From: JAIBJN01 sp963842305
Lineage (GTDB): Bacteria > Actinomycetota > Thermoleophilia > Gaiellales > Gaiellaceae
NCBI GenBank assembly: GCA_963842305.1
Contig: CAWJFW010000002.1
Span: 186,001 to 250,000, forward strand
Length of the DNA stretch: 64,000 nucleotides
Reading direction: 5' to 3'
In this document: positions 16,598 through 25,514 of the stretch, one piece after another
How positions within the stretch are numbered: position 1 is the stretch's first letter
Layout of the letters: every line of letters begins with the position of its first letter
Notes under the pieces: generated by a model
Told to the model about the DNA's origin: nothing
Database searches by the model: none
Seen by the model: the letters and a program-made list of their open reading frames with translations, nothing else
Position numbers and translations under genes: made by a program

Positions 16598-18025
16598 CTA
16601 GAAGCCGGCGGCGTGGCCGTCCTTGCGCCGGTCCGAGCCGCCCACGAGTCCTCGGTCGTTGCGAAGGATCGCCTGACCACCCCCGAAGCGCCCGTGGTCG
16701 CGGCTTCGGATCGGCGTGAGGCCGAGGGCCTCGACCTCGGGGCCATGCCCCCAAAGACCCCGCTCGAGCAGGACGCGGTCACCCTCCACGCGAAAGCGTG
16801 GCCGGTCAAGGGCGGCCTGCGGGTCGAGACCGTCGTCGACGAGCGCCGACACAAGCTGCACGTGTGCCTGCGCCTGGATGAACCCTCCCATCACCCCGAA
16901 CGGTCCGAGCAGCCGGCCCTCGCGCAGGAGCATGCCGGGAATGATCGTGTGGTAGGGGCGTCGGCCCGGCTCGACCCGTCCCGAGACGGCGAAGCAGGCG
17001 CCGCGGTTTTGGAGAGCGACCCCGGTCCCCGGCGCGACGACGCCGCTTCCGAACGAGTCGTAGAGGCTCTGGATGAAGGAGACCGCCATTCCCTCGCCGT
17101 CGACCGCGCACAGGTAGACCGTTCCGCCCTGAGGCTCCGACGCCGTCGTGCCGCGGTCGTTCCGTCTCCGCCTGAGAAAGTCTCGATCGATCAGGCCTCG
17201 GACGTCGGCGCCGTCGCGCACGTGCTCGAGCGCATCCTCGAGCGCCAGGCGCACGCACTCGACCCGCTCCGCGAAGGTCGGATCGCCGAGGGCGAGGAGC
17301 CCGAGACCCTCGAGCGCCGCGACACCTTGAGTGGGCGGCGGCAGTTCGCAGACGGTGACGCCGCGGTAGTCGAGCGCGAGCGACTCGACCCACCGGGGCT
17401 CGAACGCGGCGAGGTCGTCCTCGTCGAGCCAACTGCAGGACGCGATCGCACGCGCGACGTCCCCGCGGTAGAGAGCGGTCGGCCCCTCCTGGGCGACGCG
17501 CCGGAGCGTGGCCGCGAGATCGGGCAGCTGGACGAGCGACCCTGAGCTCGGAGCCGGCCCGAGCGCGGCGGGCACATCCATCCAGGCGGCGGCCGTGATC
17601 GGAGCGACGGGAAAGCCGGCCTCACCGGCCTCGATTGCCGCCTCGAGGAGCGTGTCGAGGCCGAAGCGGGCAAACCGATCCGTCAGCGCAGCCCAGCCGG
17701 CGACCGCGCCGGGCACCGTGACCGACGTCGGCCCCGCCTCCGCCACGGGCTGGACCGGATCCGCTGCCCGGGGCGCTGGGCCGGCCGCGTCGAGCCCGTA
17801 CAGCCTCTTGCCGTCCCAGACGAGTGCGAAGGCATCGCCACCGATTCCGGTCGACATCGGCTCCGTCACACAGAGCATCGCCGCTGCGGCGAGGGCGGCG
17901 TCAGCAGCGTTCCCTCCGCGCTCGAGCATCCGCAGGCCGGCGCGGGTCGCGCGCGGCTGGCTGGTCGCGACCATCGCCTCGGCGGCGACCATCGGCGGGC
18001 GGGCCGGAGCGAGCTCGAGGAGCAT
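16598..18025 (-). CDS. ggt: gamma-glutamyltransferase family protein
   Basis: 475 residues from ATG 18025. Large-subunit start VATSQPRATRAGLRMLERGGNAADA and GIGGDAFALVWDG; the autocleavage/nucleophile threonine lies in GGTVYLCAVDGEGMAVSFIQS, followed by SGVVAPGTGVALQNRG and the small-subunit end GGGQAI. The YwrD-like, rather short form suggests hydrolysis or transfer of gamma-glutamyl groups or related amides. No signal peptide is evident, so it may be cytosolic. Divergent from the alpha/beta hydrolase, 21 bases apart. Confidence 0.88.
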   Translation of the reverse strand: MLLELAPARPPMVAAEAMVATSQPRATRAGLRMLERGGNAADAALAAAAMLCVTEPMSTGIGGDAFALVWDGKRLYGLDAAGPAPRAADPVQPVAEAGPTSVTVPGAVAGWAALTDRFARFGLDTLLEAAIEAGEAGFPVAPITAAAWMDVPAALGPAPSSGSLVQLPDLAATLRRVAQEGPTALYRGDVARAIASCSWLDEDDLAAFEPRWVESLALDYRGVTVCELPPPTQGVAALEGLGLLALGDPTFAERVECVRLALEDALEHVRDGADVRGLIDRDFLRRRRNDRGTTASEPQGGTVYLCAVDGEGMAVSFIQSLYDSFGSGVVAPGTGVALQNRGACFAVSGRVEPGRRPYHTIIPGMLLREGRLLGPFGVMGGFIQAQAHVQLVSALVDDGLDPQAALDRPRFRVEGDRVLLERGLWGHGPEVEALGLTPIRSRDHGRFGGGQAILRNDRGLVGGSDRRKDGHAAGF

Positions 18026-18033
18026 GCGGCCGC

Positions 18034-18049
18034 TAGCATCGCAGCCGTG
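18034..18049 (+). promoter_or_regulatory. leaderless -10 box of alpha/beta hydrolase
   Basis: TAGCAT at 18034-18039, seven bases, GTG 18047. It is contained in the short divergent gap shared with the gamma-glutamyltransferase gene. Confidence 0.5.
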
Positions 18050-18757
18050 GGGCGTCCGACGGTTCTCCTCCTGCACGCGTTCCCGTTCGATTCGCGCATG
18101 TGGGACGGGGTTCGTCCTGCGTTGGAGGATGCCGGCTACGACATCGTCGCGCCGGATCTCCCCGGGGCCGATCTGGAGCTGGGCTTCGGCGCCTGGGCAC
18201 GCCAGGTCCTCGCCCTGGTCGAGCGCCCGTTCGTCGCGGTCGGGTCTTCGATGGGCGGCTACCTTGCGTTCGAGCTGTGGCGGCAAGCCTCCGAGCGGAT
18301 CCAGGCGCTGGTACTCGTCGGCTCGCGCGCGACGCCCGACTCGGACGAGCAGCGGCTGGCGCGGGACGATTCGATCCGCCTTCTCGGGGAGGCGGGCAAG
18401 CAGCCGTTCTGGGAGGAACTTGCCCCGCGTCTCTTCGCCTCCGACGTCGACCTGGACGTCGTCGCGCACGCGCGCATGCACGCGCTCGAGCAGCCCATCA
18501 CCGGCCTCGTTGCCGCCCAGGAGACGATCCGTGACCGCGTTGACTCGCGCCCGACGCTCCGCACGATCGACGTGCCTGTTCTGGTCGTCGCTGGAGACGA
18601 GGATCGGCTCACGCCGCCGGCCGACTCCGAGGCGATGCTCGCCGCGTTGCCGAATGCGCGCTTTTCGCGCATCGCCGGTGCAGGCCACCTGGTGCCCTTG
18701 GAGCGGCCTGACGTCGTGGCCCGGGTCCTGGTCGACTTTCTCGAGGAGGCCGTATGA
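18047..18757 (+). CDS. alpha/beta hydrolase
   Basis: 236 residues. Oxyanion motif LLLHAFPFDSRMW, nucleophile elbow VGSSMGGYLA (Ser near 67), acid DEDRLTPP and catalytic His in GAGHLVPLERP. Substrate unknown. The ATGA overlap with the rhodanese gene implies coupling. Confidence 0.88.
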   Translation: MGRPTVLLLHAFPFDSRMWDGVRPALEDAGYDIVAPDLPGADLELGFGAWARQVLALVERPFVAVGSSMGGYLAFELWRQASERIQALVLVGSRATPDSDEQRLARDDSIRLLGEAGKQPFWEELAPRLFASDVDLDVVAHARMHALEQPITGLVAAQETIRDRVDSRPTLRTIDVPVLVVAGDEDRLTPPADSEAMLAALPNARFSRIAGAGHLVPLERPDVVARVLVDFLEEAV

Positions 18758-19110
18758 CCGGCGACGAGCTGGCGAGGCTCATGGAGACGGGCGAGGTCGC
18801 CGTGGTCGACGTCCGGTCGTTCGAGGAGTTCGAGGGCCTCGGCGGCTATCCGTGCGATCCCTACCAGGGTCACATCCCGGGCGCCGTGCACCTCGAGCTG
18901 AACGAGCTCTACGCCATCGGCGGCGACCAGGCCCTCGTGCGCCGCGTGCTCGCCGAGCGCGGAGTCGACGAAGACGCGCGCGTCGTCGTGTACTGCCACT
19001 CGGGGCAGCGCTCCGAGATTGCCGCCGCGCTCCTACGCGCCGCCGCCGTCGACGCCGTCAACTATGCGGGGTCATGGCACGAGTGGTCGCGTCGCGGTCA
19101 GACGCGCTAG
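18754..19110 (+). CDS. rhodanese-like domain protein
   Basis: 118 residues, a single rhodanese domain. VVDVRSFEEFEG at the front, HIPGAVHLELNEL, and active-site loop VYCHSGQRSEIAA with the catalytic Cys. Likely a sulfur carrier or thiosulfate sulfurtransferase. Its last 53 bases overlap, tail to tail, the 3' end of the glutamine amidotransferase gene on the other strand. Confidence 0.9.
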   Translation: MTGDELARLMETGEVAVVDVRSFEEFEGLGGYPCDPYQGHIPGAVHLELNELYAIGGDQALVRRVLAERGVDEDARVVVYCHSGQRSEIAAALLRAAAVDAVNYAGSWHEWSRRGQTR

Positions 19111-19813
19111 CCGGAGCCCCGGCCTCCGCGACGGCGAGGAAGCGGCCGCAGAGCTCCCGTCCGAACGCGTTCCACCCGCCGATCAGCTCGTTGGTTTCCT
19201 CGGTCAGGCGCTCGACGTCGACTTGGCCGTCCTCCTCTGGGTCGAACTTGTCGAGCCAGTCGAGGAGGCTTGCGTGCGTCGCCTCGGCGTGAAATTGAAC
19301 TCCCCAGGCCGCGGGGCCGGCCCGGAAGGCCTGGAGGCAGCGTTCGTTCCGCGCGAGCGGGACTGCCCCGGGTGGGAGTTCGAAGTGGTAGAGGTGCCAC
19401 TCGAACGCGGGGAAACGCTCGGGTAGCCCCGCGAAGACCGGATCCGCGGCGGCCTCGGGCGTGAGCTCGACGGTCGGCCAGCCGATCTCGGGGCTCGGCA
19501 TGCGCCGGACGTGAGCCTGGACGGCCTTCGCGATCATCTGGCCGCCGAGGCAGACGCCCATGAGGGGCACCTCGGCCGCCACGAGCTCCTGCAGGAGCAG
19601 GCGCTCCGAGCGCAGCCAGTCGTGCCGGTCTTCCTGGTCGACGTGCATCACGCCGCCGAAGACCAGCACGGCGTCGTAGCTCTCGATCGGCGCAGGCGGC
19701 TCCGGCTCGCGTGAGATCAGCCATTCGCCGAGCGTGTGCCCGCGCTCGGCCACCGCGTCCGCGAACACGCCCGCGCGGGCGCCGGTGCTGTGGATGATGG
19801 AGAGAACCTGCAC
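19058..19813 (-). CDS. class I glutamine amidotransferase
   Basis: 251 residues. Nucleophile elbow GVCLGGQMIAKA with the catalytic Cys and WGVQFHAEATHASLLDWL with the His-Glu pair: a complete triad. It resembles free-standing GMP-synthase-type GATases rather than PabA (no VIDNYDSF opening). The neighbouring PabB-PabC pair would need an amidotransferase partner, but the family match argues for another role. GTG 19813 preceded by a leaderless -10 box. Confidence 0.85.
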   Translation of the reverse strand: MQVLSIIHSTGARAGVFADAVAERGHTLGEWLISREPEPPAPIESYDAVLVFGGVMHVDQEDRHDWLRSERLLLQELVAAEVPLMGVCLGGQMIAKAVQAHVRRMPSPEIGWPTVELTPEAAADPVFAGLPERFPAFEWHLYHFELPPGAVPLARNERCLQAFRAGPAAWGVQFHAEATHASLLDWLDKFDPEEDGQVDVERLTEETNELIGGWNAFGRELCGRFLAVAEAGAPASASDRDATTRAMTPHS

Positions 19814-19825
19814 GCAATCAGCCTA
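19811..19825 (-). promoter_or_regulatory. leaderless -10 box of glutamine amidotransferase
   Basis: Minus strand TAGGCT (19825-19820), six bases, then GTG 19813. The box lies inside the 3' end of the upstream acetyltransferase-like gene. Confidence 0.5.
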
Positions 19826-20564
19826 CGCGGTGGCGAACCCAAACGTTGGGCTCCCAGTAGTCGCCGAGGTCGGCCTCGCGGTCGACCTGAAGAGGGGCCA
19901 GGCCGTGCGGAAAGACGTAGGCGCCGGTCTCGGGAAACGCCGTCTCCGTCCACTCTTCCCACTCGGCCGCGCTTCCCGTGATGTGGAGCGATCTTTCGAC
20001 CGGCCTCAGGATCTCGGCGCCGAGGCGAACGTGAAGGCGGATCCACGGGTCGAAGGGGAGCCCATCCTCGCGCGTCCAGGCCGCGTACCGGTCGATCGAC
20101 GTGAGCGGGTAGCGCTCCTTCCACGTCGGCCGGAGCGGCGCGATCAGGTTTGGATAGCCGTGCGCAGCGGCGATCTCCCGCATCGCCCCGATCATCGTCC
20201 GCGAGAGACCCCCGCCCTGGTGGCTCAGGGGGATCTCGATCGCAAGGGCCGAGAGCGTGTTGGGCTCGCCGCCCTCGTCGAAGAGACGCATGGCGCGTTC
20301 GAGCATGTCGTCGATCCCGGCCGGCAGGCCGGCAACCATCCCGTCCCACCAGCAGGGGATCGAGTGGCCGTGTGCCAGGAGGAGGTCCCGCTCCTCGTCG
20401 TAGAGGACGAACTGGAAGTCGCGGAAGTCCTCGTCGAGCCGACTCCAGAGTCGGCCGGTCACGTCGCCCTGCTCGTTGTACGTCGGCCAGACGCCGTCCA
20501 GCTCGTCTGGCGCCCGCTCCCAGAGATCGGGCCGAGCGGCGCATGTGTGGATCTGAGTGCTCAC
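19818..20564 (-). CDS. GNAT-like acetyltransferase domain protein
   Basis: 248 residues. The central ALAIEIPLSHQGGGLSRTMIGAMREIAAAHG has the acetyl-CoA binding pattern of a GNAT fold, and RPTWKERYPLTSIDRYAAW is a conserved region of a GNAT-like family of unknown substrate. The start overlaps the pabC stop (ATGA), so it is the third gene of the pabB-pabC unit; no folate link is known to me. Confidence 0.7.
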   Translation of the reverse strand: MSTQIHTCAARPDLWERAPDELDGVWPTYNEQGDVTGRLWSRLDEDFRDFQFVLYDEERDLLLAHGHSIPCWWDGMVAGLPAGIDDMLERAMRLFDEGGEPNTLSALAIEIPLSHQGGGLSRTMIGAMREIAAAHGYPNLIAPLRPTWKERYPLTSIDRYAAWTREDGLPFDPWIRLHVRLGAEILRPVERSLHITGSAAEWEEWTETAFPETGAYVFPHGLAPLQVDREADLGDYWEPNVWVRHRVG

Positions 20565-21415
20565 GCAGCCGCAGCCTTGCGAAGCGCCGACTGGAGCTCC
20601 ACGGCTGCCTGCCCAGGTCGGCCGTCACCGACCTGTTCCCCGTCCAGCACGACTGCAGGCATGACCTCCCGCACCGAGGAAGACGTGAACACCTCCTCCG
20701 CGTCGGCGAGATCGTTCACCTGGTACGCGCCCTCGTGCGTCCGGTAGCCGAGCCCTGCTGCGCCTTCGAGCAGCGTGGCCCGTGTCACGCCCGCCAGGAT
20801 TCCGAGCTCCAGCCCCGGCGTGAAGAGGTCGCGGCCACTGCGCCACCAGACGTTGGTGACGGGGCCCTCGAGGACGATTCGGCCGTTTGCGAGGAAGATG
20901 GCGTCGTCGGCGCCACGCCGCCGCGCCTCGGACTCGGCCGCCATGTTGACTGCGTAGCTGGTCGACTTGACCCCGCCGAGAAGCCAGGGTGCGCCGGCGC
21001 GCACGCCCGGCTCGATCCCGAGCTGGACGGTGATCATGCGCTGGCCCCGCGACCGACGCTCCTCGAGATCGGCCGGCAGGGTGGAGACCATCGCGAGCGC
21101 GGTCGGGGACGAGCCGCCCTCCCGCCCCGGCGTGACGTACAGGCGCAGCACGGCCGCCGGCTCACCCGAGGCACCAAGCGCTTCGCGGATGATCCCCTGG
21201 AAGCCGGCCACGTCGACCGGCGGGAGCCCCAGTCGCTCGGCGGAGTCGGACAGGCGTCCGAGATGCTCCTCGAGCCGGAACGGCCGACCGTCGTAGACGC
21301 GGATCGTCTCGAACGCCGCGCGACCGCGCAGGAACGCCTCGTCGTCGGCGTGGAGGACCGGCTCGCGGGGGTCGACGAGGCCGCGGCCGCCGACGGCCAG
21401 TGCGAGGACGGTCAC
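20561..21415 (-). CDS. pabC: aminodeoxychorismate lyase (class IV aminotransferase)
   Basis: 284 residues from a GTG overlapping the pabB stop (GTGA). PLP class IV fold: HADDEAFLRGRAAFETIRVYDG at the N-terminus, the PLP lysine in GVKSTSYAVNM, then DDAIFLANGRIVLEGPVTNVW and LAGVTRATLLE. It should release pyruvate from 4-amino-4-deoxychorismate to give p-aminobenzoate for folate. D-amino acid or branched-chain aminotransferases are alternatives in the same class, but the pabB partner decides. Confidence 0.9.
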   Translation of the reverse strand: MTVLALAVGGRGLVDPREPVLHADDEAFLRGRAAFETIRVYDGRPFRLEEHLGRLSDSAERLGLPPVDVAGFQGIIREALGASGEPAAVLRLYVTPGREGGSSPTALAMVSTLPADLEERRSRGQRMITVQLGIEPGVRAGAPWLLGGVKSTSYAVNMAAESEARRRGADDAIFLANGRIVLEGPVTNVWWRSGRDLFTPGLELGILAGVTRATLLEGAAGLGYRTHEGAYQVNDLADAEEVFTSSSVREVMPAVVLDGEQVGDGRPGQAAVELQSALRKAAAA

Positions 21416-22464
21416 GTGGCCACCACTTCGGGAACCGGGCTTCCCGACGCGGCCAGGAGTGGGCGCGCCTTCACCCAGGACTCCTCGATCTCCGCGCGCG
21501 GGTCGGAGTCCCAGACGATGCCTCCGCCCACCCATAGGTGAATCTCACCGTCGGCGACCGCGAAAGTGCGGATCGTCAGCGCCAGGTCGAGGTCCCCGTT
21601 CGGATAGATCCGTCCGAGCGCCCCCATGGACGCACCGCGACCAACCGGTTCGAGCGCGGCGATGTGGTCGAGCGCCGAGATCTTGGGCGCCCCCGTGACC
21701 GAGCCGCCCGGGAAGACGGCACCGAGCAGGTCGGCGAGGCTCACGCCGGCTCGGAGTCGGCCCTCGACAGTTGTGACCATGTGGGTCACGCCCGCAAGCT
21801 CGTGCTCGGCCATCAGGTCCGGCCAGCGCACCGAGCCCGGCTCGCAGACGCGTGAGAGGTCGTTGCGCTCCAGGTCGACGATCATCACGTGCTCTGCGGC
21901 GTCCTTCTCCGACTCCCTCAACTCGCCGCGCGCTCCGGCCGGCCGGGTGCCCTTGATCGGCTTCGTCCAGACCCGGTCTCCTCGTCGGGCGAGGAAGAGC
22001 TCGGGCGAGCCGGAGACGATCGCCCAGCCATTCCCCTTAAAGGGATGCCGAACGAGTGGGCGGAGGCATGCGAGGCGTTCGGCCAGCCCGGCTACGTCGC
22101 CCCAGAACGGTGCCTGCATGTGCTGGACGAGGTTGACCTGGTAGACGTCGCCGCGCCCGATCGCGGCCTGGACGGACTCGATCGCCGCCGTGTAGGCCTC
22201 GTCGTCCCAGGAGCGCTGCCACTCGCCTATCGCGAAGCGGCCGGGAGGCGGAAGCTCCCCGACGCTGTGGACCCGCGCGGCGAGGAGCGGCAGACGACAC
22301 GGCTCTGGAGGGTCGGGCCAAGGCTCTCGGCGGAGGGCGTGCGACAGCCGATAGCCCAGAAACACGTCGGCGACCAAGCCGTCGCCGCCTGCGGCGAAGC
22401 CAGCTTCCTCGAGGTAGGCCTCGAGCTCGGCGAACGGGTCGTCTCCGCTCCAGACCTCGAGCAC
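21412..22464 (-). CDS. pabB: aminodeoxychorismate synthase component I
   Basis: 350 residues, chorismate-binding fold. The PIKGTRPAGARGE motif carries the lysine typical of PabB-type enzymes, followed by DLERNDLSRVC, GVTHMVTTVEGRL, FPGGSVTGAPK and the C-terminal AGDSDP-like GGGIVWDSDPRAEIEES. It aminates chorismate for p-aminobenzoate. Shorter at the N-terminus than stand-alone E. coli PabB. GTG start with a leaderless -10 box. A PabA partner is not adjacent. Confidence 0.93.
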   Translation of the reverse strand: MLEVWSGDDPFAELEAYLEEAGFAAGGDGLVADVFLGYRLSHALRREPWPDPPEPCRLPLLAARVHSVGELPPPGRFAIGEWQRSWDDEAYTAAIESVQAAIGRGDVYQVNLVQHMQAPFWGDVAGLAERLACLRPLVRHPFKGNGWAIVSGSPELFLARRGDRVWTKPIKGTRPAGARGELRESEKDAAEHVMIVDLERNDLSRVCEPGSVRWPDLMAEHELAGVTHMVTTVEGRLRAGVSLADLLGAVFPGGSVTGAPKISALDHIAALEPVGRGASMGALGRIYPNGDLDLALTIRTFAVADGEIHLWVGGGIVWDSDPRAEIEESWVKARPLLAASGSPVPEVVAT

Positions 22465-22476
22465 GGTGTAACGCTA
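22462..22476 (-). promoter_or_regulatory. leaderless -10 box of pabB operon
   Basis: Minus strand TAGCGT (22476-22471), six bases, then GTG 22464. Confidence 0.5.
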
Positions 22477-22559
22477 GCGTCTGTCGAGTGAGCGCCGGGG
22501 CGCGCTGCGCGATCCTCGCCGCGGCCCGTCAGGCGGCTGGTGCTGCCCGGCGCTGTGCC

Positions 22560-22575
22560 TAGAATCGAGCCGGTG
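22560..22575 (+). promoter_or_regulatory. leaderless -10 box of murI
   Basis: TAGAAT at 22560-22565, seven bases, GTG 22573. This fixes the murI start rather than the in-frame TTG at 22540. Confidence 0.6.
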
Positions 22576-23391
22576 GACGAGCGGCCGATCGGGATCTTCG
22601 ACTCGGGGGCAGGCGGGCTCACCGTTCTGCACGAGTGCCTCGTCAGCATGCCGAACGAAGACTTCCTCTACCTCGGCGACGGGGCGCGCTGCCCCTACGG
22701 GCCGCTGCCTCCCGCCCAGATCCGCCGTTTCGCCCACGAGATCGCCGCATATCTCGAGCGGGAGGACGTGAAGCTCATCGTCGCGGCCTGCAACGCAGCG
22801 ACCTCGGCTGCCCTGCCGGCTCTCCAGGAGTCGCTCCGCGTCCCGATCGTGGGCGTGCTCGTTCCGGAGGCGCACGCCGCGGTGCAGGCGACGCGGAACC
22901 GGCGCATCGGCCTCCTTGCCACCGAGGCGACGGTGGCGAGCGGACGGTACGAGGAGATCATTCACGCGCTCGACGCGGGCGCGCAGGTGATCTCGGTCGC
23001 TTGCCCGAAGCTTGTGCCGCTCATCGAGGCGGGCGACGTCGGCGAGCAGCTCGACGCCGCCGTCCGCGAGTACGCCGCGCCCTTGAAGGCAGGTGAGGTC
23101 GACACGGTCATCCTGGGCTGCACGCACTACCCGATGATCCGACGCGTCTTCGAGCGGGTGTTCGGGCGGGGGACGACGCTCATCTTCTCCGCGGACGAGA
23201 CCGCGCGGGAGGTGGCGCAGACGTTGACGCGCAAGGACGTCGGGAACGACCCTGACCGCACCGGCCGGGCCCGGTTCCTCACGACTGGCTCGCCCGAGGA
23301 GTTCCGGACGCTCGGCGAGCGCTTCCTGCAGCTTCCGATCCCGTTAGTGGAGCAGGTCACCGTCCGCGAGCTCGAGCTCGCAACCGCGTGA
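22573..23391 (+). CDS. murI: glutamate racemase
   Basis: 272 residues. Makes D-glutamate for peptidoglycan. N-terminal PIGIFDSGAGGLTVL, first catalytic Cys in AACNAATSAALPAL, second in ILGCTHYPMIR. GTG 22573 chosen because of the -10 box seven bases upstream. It forms a monocistronic or leading unit; a hairpin-type intergenic repeat follows the stop by 22 bases. Confidence 0.95.
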   Translation: MDERPIGIFDSGAGGLTVLHECLVSMPNEDFLYLGDGARCPYGPLPPAQIRRFAHEIAAYLEREDVKLIVAACNAATSAALPALQESLRVPIVGVLVPEAHAAVQATRNRRIGLLATEATVASGRYEEIIHALDAGAQVISVACPKLVPLIEAGDVGEQLDAAVREYAAPLKAGEVDTVILGCTHYPMIRRVFERVFGRGTTLIFSADETAREVAQTLTRKDVGNDPDRTGRARFLTTGSPEEFRTLGERFLQLPIPLVEQVTVRELELATA

Positions 23392-23413
23392 GCGTCGGCT
23401 GCGCCCACGATCT

Positions 23414-23452
23414 CCGCGGGGCACCCCAGCCCACCACCCGCTTTCGAGCGTA
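23414..23452 (+). repeat. dispersed intergenic repeat, copy 1
   Basis: 39-base element between murI and rph that matches 37302-37340 with two substitutions and two one-base indels. It holds CCGCGGGG, CACCCC, CCACCACCCGC and a small hairpin CGCT-TTCG-AGCG. Both copies sit just after a stop codon on the + strand. Confidence 0.65.
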
Positions 23453-23524
23453 CAGCCCAAATCCGCGCGCTTGGTACGCGAAACGCACCAAGGCTGCGTC
23501 GGGGAGTTCTGGAAGTGTGACCGG

Positions 23525-24220
23525 GTGAGTCGCGAGGGACGCCGGCCCGACGAGCTGCGCCCGGTCGAGATCGTCACCGGGTTCGTCGAGCAGGCGACCG
23601 GCTCCGCGCTCATCTCCTTCGGCGCCACGCGCGTGCTCTGCACCGCAAGCGTCGAAGAGGGCGTTCCGCGCTGGCTCGCCGGCAGCGGCCGGGGCTGGCT
23701 GACGGCGGAGTACGGGATGCTCCCCGCCTCGACCGGACAGCGCACCCAGCGCGAGGCGAGCGCCGGCAAGCAGAAGGGCCGCACGGTCGAGATCCAGCGG
23801 CTCCTCGGCAGGTCCCTCCGCGCCGTGTACGACCTCGAGACGTTGGGCGAACACACCGTCTGGATCGACTGCGACGTGCTCCAGGCCGACGGCGGGACCC
23901 GGACGGCCGCGATCTCGGGAGCCTGGGTCGCCCTGACGCTGGCTGCCCGCCGCGCCGGGCTGCCCGAGCCTGCCGACCTCGTCGGGGCGGTCTCCGTGGG
24001 CATCGTCGGGGGCGAGGCGCTGCTCGACCTCGACTACGCGGAGGACTCCGCGGCCGACGTGGACATGAACGTCGTCCTGACCGGCGACGGCCGTCTCATC
24101 GAGGTGCAGGCGACGGCCGAGCGGGTGCCGTTCACCAGGGACGAGCTCGATGCGCTCGTCGATCTGGCCACCGGTGGCATCCGCTCGATCGGGGCGAAAC
24201 AGAGGGCGGCGGTCGCTTGA
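23525..24220 (+). CDS. rph: ribonuclease PH
   Basis: 231 residues. A phosphorolytic 3'-5' exoribonuclease trimming tRNA 3' ends. PH-domain motifs LISFGATRVLCTASVEEG, GWLTAEYGMLPASTGQRTQRE, RTVEIQRLLGRSLRAV and DCDVLQADGGTRTAAISGA are all present. GTG 23525 chosen; a longer in-frame start (23471) adds a non-conserved tail. The start of a compact run rph - mgtC-like - rdgB that is conserved in several actinobacteria; the rph stop overlaps the next start (TTGA). Confidence 0.95.
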   Translation: MSREGRRPDELRPVEIVTGFVEQATGSALISFGATRVLCTASVEEGVPRWLAGSGRGWLTAEYGMLPASTGQRTQREASAGKQKGRTVEIQRLLGRSLRAVYDLETLGEHTVWIDCDVLQADGGTRTAAISGAWVALTLAARRAGLPEPADLVGAVSVGIVGGEALLDLDYAEDSAADVDMNVVLTGDGRLIEVQATAERVPFTRDELDALVDLATGGIRSIGAKQRAAVA

Positions 24221-24903
24221 TCCCGGAGCTCGAATGGTGGGACGTCCTGATCCGGCTCGCTGTCGCGGCCGGGCTCACAGGCGCGATCGGCCTGGAGCGG
24301 GAGCTGAGGGATCGGGCGGCCGGTTTGCGCACGCACATGCTCGTCGGCGTCGGTGCGGCGCTCTTCACGCTCGTCTCGGCCTACGGCTGGAGCGACTTCG
24401 AGTTTTCGAACCGCTCGGGTGTCGTCTTCGACCCGACTCGCATCGCAGCCCAGATCGTGACAGGCATCGGCTTTCTGGGCGCGGGCGCGATCATCCGCCA
24501 GGGGGCGGCCGTGCGGGGCCTCACGACCGCGGCCAGCCTCTGGATCGTGGCCGCGATCGGGATGGCCGTCGGAGCCGGCTACTACTCGGCGGCCCTGATC
24601 GCGACCGGCATCGTCCTCGTCGGGCTCGGCCCGTTCCGCTGGCTGGAAGGAGGGACGATGCTGCGTCGCTTCCGCCGGGCGGGGCGCGAGTTGGAAATCG
24701 ACCTCACCCGGGAGCATTCCATCGCCGAGCCGCTCGCTGTGATCGACGAGCGCCGCGTCCGCGTGAGTCGGGTGCAGTTCGAGGACGACCGCGACCACCG
24801 CATGCTCCGAGTCGAGCTCGACCTGCCGCTCGGGCCCGCCGAGGAACGGCTCGTGGAAGACCTCGCCTCACTCGAGGGCGTGCTCGCCGTTCGTTGGGTC
24901 TGA
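24217..24903 (+). CDS. MgtC/SapB family membrane protein
   Basis: 228 residues. N-terminal membrane domain with the family signatures GLTGAIGLERELRDRAAGLRTHM, GIGFLGAGAIIRQG and VRGLTTAASLWIVAAIGMAVG, followed by a soluble C-terminal ACT-like domain (IDERRVRVSRVQFEDD). MgtC proteins act in magnesium or membrane-potential homeostasis. TTG start overlaps the rph stop. Confidence 0.9.
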   Translation: MIPELEWWDVLIRLAVAAGLTGAIGLERELRDRAAGLRTHMLVGVGAALFTLVSAYGWSDFEFSNRSGVVFDPTRIAAQIVTGIGFLGAGAIIRQGAAVRGLTTAASLWIVAAIGMAVGAGYYSAALIATGIVLVGLGPFRWLEGGTMLRRFRRAGRELEIDLTREHSIAEPLAVIDERRVRVSRVQFEDDRDHRMLRVELDLPLGPAEERLVEDLASLEGVLAVRWV

Positions 24904-24911
24904 GCGGTCGA

Positions 24912-25502
24912 GTGCGGGCCATCCTCGTCTCGAAGAACCGCCACAAAGCCCGAGAGCTCACCGCCTTGCTGTCCGGGTGGGAGATCGAGCCGACCGAGGC
25001 CGAAGAGCTCCCCGAAGAGATCGGCGAGACGTTCTACGCAAACGCCCGCGCGAAGGCGCGCTTCGGCCGTAGCGTGGGCCCGGCCGGCCTCTGGATGATC
25101 GGAGAGGACTCCGGGCTCGAGGTCGACGGGCTCGGTGGACGGCCGGGCATCTACTCTGCGCGCTTCGCCGGTTCCCGCGCAACCGACGAGGAGAACGTGT
25201 CCCGGCTGCTCGGTGAGCTGGCCGGGATGACCGGGGCGAAGCGCCGCGGGCGGTACGTCTGCGAGCTTGTCGCGGTCTCCCCCGATCTGGATGAGATCCG
25301 GGGCTCCGGGACGCTCGAGGGGACGATCGCGAACGAGTCTCGTGGCTCGGGCGGATTCGGCTACGACCCGGTGTTCATCCCGGATGGGGAGCAGCAGACG
25401 GTGGCCGAGCTCGGTGACGAATGGAAGACGGCCCACAGCCACCGAGCCGTCGCCGCGGGGCACCTGCTGGAAGCAGTAGGCAGCGGCGCTCCGGGATTGT
25501 AG
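24912..25502 (+). CDS. rdgB: XTP/dITP pyrophosphatase (RdgB/HAM1)
   Basis: 196 residues. Removes non-canonical purine triphosphates such as ITP and XTP. ILVSKNRHKARELTALLSGW at the start, MIGEDSGLEVDGLGGRPGIYSA and GFGYDPVFIPDGEQQTVAEL are the substrate and metal motifs, SHRAVA the C-terminal one. GTG 24912, eight bases after the MgtC-like stop. Its TAG stop is embedded in the -10 box of the next gene. Confidence 0.95.
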   Translation: MRAILVSKNRHKARELTALLSGWEIEPTEAEELPEEIGETFYANARAKARFGRSVGPAGLWMIGEDSGLEVDGLGGRPGIYSARFAGSRATDEENVSRLLGELAGMTGAKRRGRYVCELVAVSPDLDEIRGSGTLEGTIANESRGSGGFGYDPVFIPDGEQQTVAELGDEWKTAHSHRAVAAGHLLEAVGSGAPGL

Positions 25503-25514
25503 GGTCCGCGCATG
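25500..25514 (+). promoter_or_regulatory. leaderless -10 box overlapping rdgB stop
   Basis: TAGGGT at 25500-25505 uses the rdgB stop codon TAG as its first half; six bases later comes ATG 25512. Confidence 0.5.
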
